Below are positions 12,101 to 22,300 of a stretch of 64,000 bases of DNA, piece after piece (positions within the stretch are counted from its first letter, which is position 1; each line of letters starts with the position of its first letter). The notes under the pieces are model-generated. The model ran no database searches. It was not told the origin of the DNA and worked only from the letters and a program-made list of their open reading frames with translations. The stretch lies in NCBI GenBank assembly GCA_001642005.1, contig LWCA01000007.1, forward strand, positions 41,675-105,674, in the 5' to 3' direction. The DNA is from Intoshia linei. Lineage: Eukaryota > Orthonectida > Rhopaluridae. Both the position numbers and the translations under genes were made by a program.

Positions 12101-13808
12101 GAAAGTGTCAAGTCCATTATAAATTGTGCAATAAAAAGAAACTTAACCATACAGCTACCACTAAATTCTAAGCTTAATAACATTCCTGAAGATTCAAACA
12201 CTAACGACATTATTGGGGTTTTTAGTCTAGATTCGGATGAAAATCGTTGGAAAATGTTGAACACAACCATGAATATATCGAAAAGTACGGTTTCGTTTGA
12301 CACAAACAAGGTGGGTAGTTATTGTGTGGTATCAACGCATGATAACAGCAGCAAGTACAGCTTAACAGAAGCAATGCGATGTGTCAGAATGTATGAACTG
12401 TATGGAAGTAGTGGAGATGTTCTGGCCTGGTTGAAATTGGAAGACAAGGATTGGAAATTAAAAATTGAAGTTAGTTTATTAGAAAACATTGACACTATTA
12501 AAATGTTAAGAGAAAAAGAGGGGTATTCATCTGTGAAATTGGAAATGAATGATGTGGCAGCCGTTTCACAGCAAAAGTCCACTCTATTGCCTTATGGAAG
12601 ACGTAAAAGTTGGAATAGACGAAAATCGACAATAACTGACGATCGAAAATCTTCAGTTGCCTCGTCAAATTCATTATTTGATAATGTGAATTTAGAAAGA
12701 AGTGACTTTACCTTACTACGATTGGAAGATTTCATGAAATTTAAAATTATACTATCAAATGATTCAAAAGCAAAATTTCGACAACAACCAAGCTGTGATA
12801 GAAAAATATCTCTGGATGGAGGAAATTTCATTGAATCAGTTTCTAATTTTGATGAAAATGAAATAAATTTAGTATTTTATAAACACTCTTTAAACAATTC
12901 AATAGTAATCGACATTGAACCTAGTTCCGAATGTGACCAAACTAATGAATGCTTATTGAAATTGGAGATTACGGGAGAACGTCGAAATAATGTAGAAAAA
13001 GGATTAGAATTACGTAGAAATATAAAATATTCACTAAATTATACAATTCCTTCCGATACTGTCCATGAGTATTTACACGAAAAGGAAGTAATTGTAATTA
13101 CCCAAGAAATTCCAAAAAGACTATCAAGTGTTACTATTGAAAGAAAATCAATTTCAGAAGCTTCTACACCCGACATCAAATCGAAATACAAAAAAAAAAG
13201 ACGAAGTATTGAATCCTTCATGCGACTCACAAAAAGAACACGATCACCCATTAAATGTAAATTTTAAGATATCTTGTGTATTATGTATTTTTTCTTTTTT
13301 AACATTATTTATTTTAGTAACAAAGGAGTCAAAAGTTTTATCTCGACAAAGTATATCAATCATGTCCGCACATATTATCCATGGATTAACATTGGGAGTA
13401 CAACTAAATTTAGATGATAGTACCATCACTGGTATAGGTTTTGACGCTTTAGCTAATGGATTTAATCTACAAAACATTACTTATAGAATTTTACTTTTAT
13501 GGAAAAGAAGAACCTCGCAATATGCATCTCAACAAGTCGATATATTATACAATGCATTATGTAAAATGAATCTAAGTAATGTCGCCAATGTTATAAAAAT
13601 GTTTGATAGTAATAATTGTGAACTAGTTGAAGGTTGTTTCGATCATTGTCTTGAACCCGATGAAAATACAATTGGAGATAAAACTGAAACAAAAACTACT
13701 CAATCTCCTACCAATACAGATAAAAGTAATTTCTCTTCTACTCAAAATGATTCAATGTATAAATCCATCAACAAATCCAAAAATACATACCATACTGACA
13801 AATTATAA
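9111..13808 (+). CDS. ZU5-like and Death-domain protein, DTHD1-like
   Basis: Five exons join in frame: 9111-9175, 9264-9648, 11718-11900, 11939-13256 and 13318-13808, giving 813 aa. The start ATG is preceded directly by an in-frame TAA. Introns are 88, 2069, 38 and 61 nt. Residues 22-60 (KPGKHGGRYRTP, then GGLLATFPSNTF) look like the start of a ZU5-type beta domain. A second module (YTFDF, TIQLPLN, ENRWKML, VGSYCVVS; about 230-335) resembles the ZU5/UPA region of UNC5, ankyrin, PIDD and DTHD1 proteins. A basic, Ser-rich linker follows. Residues about 660-740 fit a Death domain: helices around IMSAHIIHGLTLGVQLN, then ITYRILLLWKRR, then LYNALCKMNL. The tail is Asn/Ser/Thr-rich. There is no signal peptide or membrane segment, so this is not a UNC5 receptor. 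Length and layout suit DTHD1; an ankyrin- or PIDD-derived adaptor is the alternative. It would be expected to assemble signalling complexes through Death-domain contacts. Confidence 0.72.
9975..10060 (+). repeat. Dispersed repeat family C, copy in Death-domain gene intron
   Basis: CTCTTCGGGAGGAGTCTCGACACC is followed by ATTTTTGTAAAATGGAGGCATTATTTTTTC. A similar block occurs at 21575-21650 (CTCTTCGGGTGTGGGAAGGATGG, then TTTTTGTAAAATGGGGGATCATTTT) and at 62395-62485 (ATTTTGGAAAAAGGTGGCATTATTTTTCC). Confidence 0.5.
10535..10625 (+). repeat. Dispersed repeat family A, short fragment
   Basis: AAAAAAAGGAGTAATTTGTGGTTTTGACGGTGAAGG matches the central block at 6725-6770 and the reverse of the block near 55290. 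Confidence 0.5.
11035..11114. mobile_element. hAT-like MITE, 80 bp
   Basis: The left end, CAGTGGCTTTTTATCTAGG, is mirrored at the right by CCTAGATCCGTTACTG, followed inward on both sides by G/C-rich runs (CCAGGGGGGCG and CTCCCTGCACCC). The CAG...CTG ends and ATCTAGG inverted repeats are typical of hAT MITEs. I could not find an intact 8-bp target duplication, so it is probably an old insertion. Confidence 0.55.
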
Positions 13809-13815
13809 TTTCTAT

Positions 13816-13821
13816 AATAAA
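13816..13821 (+). promoter_or_regulatory. Poly(A) signal of the Death-domain gene
   Basis: AATAAA lies 8 nt after the stop codon at 13808, giving a very short 3' UTR. The 13822-14204 stretch before the convergent phosphatase gene is AT-rich spacer. It has a fragment like family C at 14180-14203 (GGACCATATTTTGAAAAAGGTG) and nothing else I recognise. Confidence 0.45.
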
Positions 13822-14204
13822 AATTATTTTCCGTTTAATTAATTTACCGTTAAGTAATATAATAATTTGTATCATACATGAATAAGAATATGATTATGTG
13901 ATGGAAATAATTGTTACATGATTTCTTGAATTTCGATTACAGTTCTCTATTTATAATAATAATTATTTTTTGTCTAATAATATGATTGTCAATTATCCAG
14001 TATTAATGATATATTTTTAAATTTTTTAAAAAAATTTTATAAAAAAATTTATTTTACAAATTTATGTTAGGGTTTGTTGTTTCTTTCCCGATTTTAAAAT
14101 GCTCTCTAGTTGTATTTTGTCAGATTCATTTACTTTTAAATTGACCTAAATTACATTAATATATAGTAGGGACAGATTAAGCGGACCATATTTTGAAAAA
14201 GGTG

Positions 14205-14911
14205 TTAATTTACCATATCCACATCGATATTTTTTAATTGCAGAGCAAAGTAGATATTAGGTTTGGCCACAGGTCTGATCTCTCTCAAAATAGCCAACGC
14301 ATGATCAAAACTGCATTTCAAGATAACCATGATATAAGCAATAATCACAGACGAAGATCGAGATATTCCAGCAAGACTAAAATCAACATAAACAAACATA
14401 AACATAAATAAATGTAGTATAAAATAACATCAACTAATCCAGTGCTTCAAATTCAAATCAAACCGTACACTGACACAATATCAGGTACACGTATACATTT
14501 TTTGAAAATTGCAAAAAATCCACAATTCATTTTAAACAACTAATGTATGTACCAAATCATACCAGTGAACTAAAACGCATTTATTGTTAACTCTAGCATT
14601 ATGAATAAACTTTATACATCCGGGCAAAACGTGAGATATTTTGGTTTTGCAATTATCCGAAACATTGACAATATGATAAACAAAATTCTATCAAGTGTAA
14701 TTTAAAAAATATTAACCTAAACAAAAAATGTTAATTAACCTCATGCATATTTTTGGCTCTATCATGAATAGCTAAAATATGAGTAATATTGTGTATTTTC
14801 AATTGTTCTCGGTTTAATGCATCTCTAATGTTTCCGATATATAAATTTGGCATTACCTAATAATTTATATTTAAACACCGTACAAACAACCTTTGTCATA
14901 GGAACGCCCAT
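14205..14911 (-). CDS. Atypical dual-specificity phosphatase, DUSP15/DUSP22-like
   Basis: Four exons: 14891-14911, 14740-14856, 14563-14687 and 14205-14376; introns are 34, 52 and 186 nt and all phases agree, giving 144 aa. The 21-nt first exon encodes MGVPMTK, matching the MGxGMTK start of DUSP15/22 with its N-myristoylation Gly2. LYIGN and ITHILAIHD follow. VNVSDN supplies the general-acid Asp. The active site VHCLAGISRSS (Cys-x5-Arg) is split by the last intron, whose donor falls inside the Cys codon. A helix follows with RPVAKPNIYFALQL. These phosphatases dephosphorylate Tyr/Ser/Thr on signalling proteins and act on JNK pathways at membranes. The domain is complete; the C-terminal extension of vertebrate DUSP22 is missing, unless an unseen exon follows a possible donor at the last codons. 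Confidence 0.93.
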
Positions 14912-15222
14912 AATTGTCGATACAAACTTTGGTACGCAAGTGAAATCTATTTGTATTTGACTTAAAATTGTATGATATCGAAACAATTTGTACAATATTT
15001 ATTTTAGATACAATGTTAAAAAATAACTCAACAACTATATACTGCAGCATGTTGCCTATAGAGATTTTCCAAATATGGTGTCTTTTCCATTGAATTCAAG
15101 GGATTTCAAAATTTTCAAAATACAAGTTTAGTTATTTTATTTTTTTCACCCTAAAATGACTTTAACCTAAAAATGACTTGAAAAAGTGAAATATCAATTG
15201 AAAATATATATTTATTACAATA
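14912..15222. other. Spacer between the phosphatase gene and the 3' end of the giant gene
   Basis: Both neighbours are on the minus strand. The spacer holds the giant gene's likely poly(A) signal (AATAAA on minus, 15211-15216, 7 nt after its stop codon) and should hold the phosphatase promoter. Nothing else is recognised. Confidence 0.5.
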
Positions 15223-16326
15223 TTATAAATTTTCAATGTCGTTTTTCGTTTTTAATAATTTAATCAAATTAGATTGATCCATGTAATGAATAAGTTTGTC
15301 AATTTTCTAAATAAAAAAAGTTTTAAAAAATATAAAATCTTTAGAAATTACCTCATAATCAAAATCTGTATAAAAATTGTTGAAATCATCATTAAGCACA
15401 AAAACTTGACCGCAAACCACTTTAAGTATCTAAATAATGATATTATTAACATGTAAATATGTACAATAACGGTTAAAATAGTACCTTTTGAAAAACCCGA
15501 AAGAAAGTCACATCAAAGTCGTCATTCATATTATTAGCAATAATGTGTGATGCACAATGAGTTAGGATGAATAAAAATGATCCGACATTAGCGCAAATCT
15601 CTTTTCTAATGTATAAAATATTTTGTTCATTTTGATAGTGAATGCAATATCTGAAACAATTTTGCAAATAATTATTGGGAGGAATTTGAGAGGCAAGTAG
15701 AATTTTAAAATTTAAGTTTAAATTGAGACAATTAATGAGTCTTTTAAAGATTGTTGTTCCAAAATTATAAATAATAAAATCTGTGCAGTCTAAACTTGAA
15801 GCAGGAATTATCTTGAGTTTAGAATCGAAATGATTGAAATTACTGAATAACGTAGTATAAGATTTGCAGTTTTTATATTTATTCAATGCAGTTAAACCGG
15901 GGTTCGAAGTGTTGATCATATTTGAAATATTTTCAATTTTTTTATATAGTACAGAATTTTGCAATAAATTCATGTATTGTGATTCCAGACATTTTTCTTC
16001 TTTGTGTGGATTATTATCTTCAAGTTGTTTAATTCTATTTGTTAGATATGAAGAGTTTTTATCAAAATTTGTTTTATAATTTGACATTAGTTTTTCGTGG
16101 TTTGTTTTAGATTCATTTAGTAGTTTTTCTCTTTCGTCTTCTTCTATGGTAGATTCTTTTATTTTTTCTCTTTCGTTTTTTTCATTTTCTAATTCTCGTC
16201 TCTTTTTTTCATTGAAATCATCATTTAATTGGTTTAATTCGTCTTCAATTTTTCTAATTTTTCTAAAAAATAATACATTTTCAACACATACAATACATGT
16301 ATGATTAATGTTTAAACACCAAGAAA
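15223..16326 (-). CDS. Giant protein: C-terminal coiled-coil exons
   Basis: Exons 15485-16326, 15352-15429 and 15223-15306. A highly charged coiled coil of about 80 residues (RKIRKIEDELNQL, NEKKRRELENEKNEREK, EEDEREKLLNESK) is followed by a globular segment with scattered Cys and His (NCFRYCIHYQ, LTHCASHIIANN). The final helix, KIDKLIHYMD, ends with the stop codon. The junction to the upstream exon uses donor 16664 and acceptor 16327 and closes in phase 1 (338-nt intron). An alternative is that the upstream reading frame simply ends at 16567 and this is a separate product. The phase match and shared strand favour one gene. Confidence 0.65.
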
Positions 16327-19300
16327 CTAATTTCAACAAATTTAAAAACACACCCATTGCCGTACACCAGGACCATGGAAAACCAGAAGTAGGTCCAATC
16401 AGATGGAAATTGTAGGCCCTACAAAAATATTTTTACAAAATGGACCTCTATACATTGCTTAACCGATCGTTCATTGCCTAAACATTAAAAATAACCGTTG
16501 GAAATTCTCCAAAATAACCTATTAATACATTAAAAAAGTAGACCCCTCATGATTGTATGATCCGGTCTAGGGAATTATACTTAATTTCAAAAACAAAATG
16601 TAGTGGACTTGAGGATTGTAATTGATTGTTGAAATTGTAAGTTTCAATGTTATAAACCGTTTACCGTGTGTATATATAACATACCCTTTTATGTCATCTG
16701 ATTCTTTAATTATTTTTGTCTGACCATGTTGATTAATTAATAAATTATCATATTCATTAATTTCAACCAATTTTTCAGTTCCACCCGATGGACCTTTAAC
16801 ATTTGTATTGTAAATGCAAACAATCAAATCATTTAATAATTGATCCAATTCTTTCGATACATAAGCCTGAGATAAAAAAGTAAATTGTTCAGATTTGAAG
16901 TGTTCGTTAAATATACTATAACTGTACAAATAAAAAAAGTCGTTACATCTATTAGAAATAGTTCGTTTGAGATATAAATAAAAACTTTTTTCAATCAACA
17001 CCTGTTGAGTTAAAGAGGACAAAGAAAATATAAAATCATTGTAAACGCTTCTGATGTTTTTAATATGATCCTCCCTATCAGAATCCGTATACCTTTCAAA
17101 CAATTGTTTCAATTCATAAAAAATTGATTTCATTTTGTTAAATGAATTCTCCAAATTAGACAAATGATTTACTTTCTGAGAAATCAAATTTTTAATTATA
17201 TAAGAATTCAAATAAGAATTATTCACATTATATTCAAATATAGTTCCATGAAAAGTTTGATCAATCAATTCATCAACTTTGCCAATTTTCACAGAAAATT
17301 CTTGCAATAATTCCATATTCATTATAACATTTTTAGTTGATTTAAGAAATGGATCCATTTGTGGTAAAAATTTTTCCACCCTTCTTATTGATTCCAAAAC
17401 GTTGCTAGACATGATTGCAATAGAACCTCTTAAATGAAGACCTTGAGGTGGAGGGCATGTCGATTGGACTGTCTTACACACCGTGTGACAATTTTTATAG
17501 TCGTATTCAACACTACATACTTTTCCAATACCCAACGTATTATAATCTATAGTCATTTTTCCAAATTCAATTGGTATTTTTTCAGTTTTATCTATTGTGT
17601 GCATTAATCCACACAATGGGAATAATTTGTCCTGAGATGTATCGTACATTGTTCCAAGAATATGTGCGTTATTCATTTTATTTTCAATGTCGAAATATTT
17701 TGACCCGATTAGAAGAGGTATTTTTACATTTTCGTCTTGGTTTATCCTGTAGAATCCATCACATCCTCCAGTTTTAGACATTCTTGAAAAACAATGGTAC
17801 ATACTGGACCAATAATTTAACTTGTTTATAAAACTGTTGGACTTTTCGGTTTCAACGTTTTTTAAGCTCATTAAAAAGTTTTTTGAATTTTCACATATAT
17901 TACTCAAATTTGATAGGCTTTCTTCAGAAAATATTTGATCCTGTTCCATAGTTTTTATTTTTTCAAAATTTTTATCCGAATAATCAGAAAGAATCTTTGA
18001 ACTAAATGAAATAAATATAAACAATATAATTAATTGCGAATTATTTAAAAAATCTGAGGTTTTTATCTAAGAAAATTCACTTTTTTGATGTTACGATTTA
18101 TGAAAATCTAAATGATTTTAAAAATAATTCAAGAATTTATGGGTTATAAAATTGTAGAAAACGGGGTTATTTAGGTTTCTGAGGGTGAGATTTACTAAAA
18201 TGTTAATGATTTTAAAACGAGTATCAGTGTTTATGTTTTATAGAATTCTAAGGTTGATTTTATTTTTTAAAAAAAGGAGGAATTCGGTGTTTGACCCTGA
18301 AGGACTCTATTTCCAAAGATAAAATGTGGATTAAAACATCAATCTCGAAAAATTATAGCAATAAGGGGTTGTATTAAATTCTAGAATTGTTAATTGTTTA
18401 AATAAACACTAACATATACTCCCTGGCATTCAATTTTATAAGTAACAAATTTGTGTCAAATGGTAAAATGCGTTTTTGACCGTTAAAAAGCCAATTAATA
18501 TTATTAAATTTGATAATAAAACATTATCAGTAAAACAGTGTCGTAAATCATAAGTTTTATAAAATTCTAGGACTATTAGTTTCTGAAATAAATGGTAACA
18601 CAGAATCGTACCATTTTATATACTGATTTTTTTTACCAAGGATATTCAAAATATGCCGAGTCGTATACTACGATTCGTATTATAGGTTTTGCACTGTATA
18701 CAGTAATGTATTGATTTGTGAGGTTCATTTTTATAAATTTTTATTATTAACAAAATTGACAAGACCAGACATTATCAAGTTAGTAATGTGGACTCCCAGG
18801 AGTCTCAATAAAAAATTTAGATTATATATGGTTTTTCATTATTTTCAAGTATTAATACTGGAAATCCATGTCAATTAAGATTTAATTAGTACTCAGTATT
18901 TTAAAATTTCTCCTTGCCACCATCACAATGTAAAATCTAAATGAGCCAACATAAAAAAAGTTTTATGAATATTTAATTATTATGATGACAAACCAAGAAT
19001 TGTTAAGGACTCGCAGCGCAACAAAAATTGAGAATATCAGAACTAGATGATAGAAAGAGTTTTATTTGGTAGTACCAAATTGGTACTATAAAACTTTTAT
19101 TCAATATTTCACAACTCAAATACTAATCCAACCCACGAAACCTTAAACATAATACCTACCACATCAAAACATAAAAGTTGTCATCCATCAAAATAAAATT
19201 CATTGCACATGGTAAATTTTCAAGCTGACCAGACTGATATTTAAGTGTTTTTGCACAAACGTTTCCACTTTTAAATTTGAGACCAATACACACCTCTAAT

Positions 19301-22300
19301 CCGGATTTTGTTTGCAAACATGAACCAACAGTTAAGGGATGAACTAAATTGGTAATTGGATCAATAAAAGTTTTTCCTAAAGCTATAAAATGTTTGCACT
19401 TGAAACAAAACGTTACAGCCAAAGTGGGAACATAAAATCCATTTTCGTAATCTAAAAAATAATAAGTGAAAAACGAACCAATAAATAATTATTAAATATA
19501 AATAAACTTACCAATAATGAAACCATCTGCAGACAAATAATCATTTTGAGTATGTTGATGCACATGAAAAGCAGTCATTTCTTCATTATTCACATCCACA
19601 GGCATTGGAATAAATGGGATTAACACATTTTTTCCATTATTGGAATTATTAATCAAAAGTTGATAATTATCGAGATAATTGACAAGTTTTTTCTGAACAC
19701 AATCATAAAACACATTACCTTCAATTTTCGAAAAAAAGCAATATTTTTTAGAGTAAAAGTAAGCATCTCTTTTGTAACATTTATCATTATTCGGATTAAT
19801 TAATGTGTAATCTTCTTTAAGCATGTCCAGTCCCGTCAACTTGTCGAAATATGTAATTGTATCAATATCATCTTTAATGGGTAATGTGGTCATGTGTCCA
19901 TCTGAATCTTTAAAATTTTTAATTTTTTTGTCCAAATTTATAATAGATATGAGTCTGTTCATATAATATTGTCTCATATTAGAGATTAAATGAACATTAC
20001 TGATTAAAGAGTTATATAAACTTGACGATGCGTCATTTTGAGATTTGTTTATTTTTATTAATTCACAACAATGTATTATGGCACTCAAAGTCGAATGCAA
20101 ATTAGAATTAAACAAAAAGTTTTCTTTATATATCCCCGTTATATAATCTTGTATTTGTTTGGATATTTTTGTAACTATTTCAGCAAAATATTTTCTTCTA
20201 ATAATTTCCTGGTTTAACATTTCCAAATGTTTATTTAATCTATAAAAATTAACGGTGTACGTTTCAGGTTGAGAGTCATCTTTAATTTTATTGACCATCT
20301 TTTCCAGTTTAGTTACATTTTGTTTTATATTACTGTAAAATGTACAAATTTTATTGTCAAAACTTTCAGATTTAAGTAAAATGTGGGCAGATTGCTTGTT
20401 TAATAAATTGTAAAACGTTTCTTTATTAAATTTATCCAGATCCAAATAAACGTTTCGCATTTCACTCAATTCGTCAATTTCAAAATCGTCAATATTTTCA
20501 TTACAATTTGCGTATTTATCTACACTTTCCAATTTTGTACCTCGGCTAGCTAATTTTGATAAATCAAACTTTTTTCCATATTGTCTGCCTTTCAAAGAAA
20601 CGTTACCCTTCTTCCATCCAAATCTTGTAAAAATTATCTAAATAAAAGTAAATACTTGCCAATATAAAACTTACATTTATTACGATAATCAACACGAAAG
20701 ACACAATGATAGTTATTATTGTTAAAATAAAAAATAGTAAATTTGATTTGACCAAAATATCTGTATTGAACGAAAATTTCATTGTATAAAAGTTTTGTTG
20801 CGTTTGATGCATAAATTTTTTATAACTTTGACATTTACTTGAGGCAGACATGACTGCTATGTAAATTTTTTTTCCGTGGTCCACACTGTGTTTAAATACA
20901 AATACTCCCGGTTGCATGAATCGATAGGGAAATATATTGTATGATTTTGTATTTGAAGTGTTTGTCTTAACATTTTCTAATAAATCAAATGCCTTTGTAT
21001 CCAAATTTGAAGTTGGAGAATTGAATAAATTTAATCTATACATTTAATAATTTTAGTATAATTTAGTGTATGTTATTTATAAGGGTTTCTCAACTTATGG
21101 TTCCCCGGGACGAAAAATAACTAAAATTATCAAATATGATTAGCTTATTAAAAAATTTTCGTATTAGAAGTTAGTTTTTTTAAATAATACGAGTCTTACT
21201 TTTTTAATTAAATGGTAACACAGAAATTCATTTATACACAAGTCACAAATTATAAAATTTTAAAATTTCATAGATTCAGGGGTTTAAAACCGCAGAAAAT
21301 TTGACCATCAAATTTTTTTATAAACTTTTTGTATAGCAACAAAAAAATGTTTATACTATTCAGGTTACTTGGTTACATATACCAAAAATATCTTAATTTG
21401 GTGATTCCCACACTATTTCACGACGATTGAATAAAAAATTATAGTTCAGAATTAATTTAGCGAGCTAAACTGAATAAGACATGCATAAATATAATAAAAA
21501 AATTTACGGCGGGTACGCACGGTTTTCGAAAATTTTGACGTTCTTGGATACAATTACGAACATAACTTACCGAAAAACTCTTCGGGTGTGGGAAGGATGG
21601 CTTGACAAAATTTTTGTAAAATGGGGGATCATTTTATAAATTTATATTAAAAAATTATATTCTTGAATATCATAACTATTGTTTTAAGTTTGAAATATCA
21701 ACTGAAGAGTCAAGAAGTAGTTAGGGCTATAGGACACTATATTTTATGTATATTTTTTTAGGGTCCAAATTTTCATTTTCTTCTCGTCAAAAGCTGGGTA
21801 GGTTCGGCTCTGGTTGAATGGATAGAATCTGATAATGTCGTCCCGTGTATGAGTCTATTTTATCAGTTTTTTTAATAAATATTTGACATGAATAAAATTT
21901 ATTATCATCGTAATTGTAAAAAAACATATTTTTAAAATAAAATTTGCTCTAAATAAACTAAAATTTATAGTAAGTTTTTTCTGATTACTTCAACTTAGTT
22001 ATATTCATAGACTCATATCTGGTCCAGAATCTGAATTCCAGATCATCTGGTATTTGATTATTTGTATTGCATTTTAATGTAATGCATTTTTAGTAATTTT
22101 CCAAATTTAATTTTTATTTTAGTCCAAAACTATTTGGGAATTTTAAATTTAAACCAAACTTAAAATACTACTAAAGGCTACCCGGAAGTATTGATATCAA
22201 AAAGAACTACTGAAGCAAATATTTTTTTAAACTAATGATGGTACAGTAATTAACACATTCTTTAAATAACTAGTTTTGTCAATACATGCGTTGGTGAATA

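Noticed and set aside
12025-13251. Four minus-strand frames of 70-94 codons
   Set aside because: Antisense to the large exon of the Death-domain gene, which has splice-consistent homology on the plus strand.
16567-16664. Gene end at the in-frame stop 16567
   Set aside because: Possible, but the donor at 16664 joins the next exon in exact phase and the downstream coiled-coil frame has no start of its own. I kept the longer model with reduced confidence.
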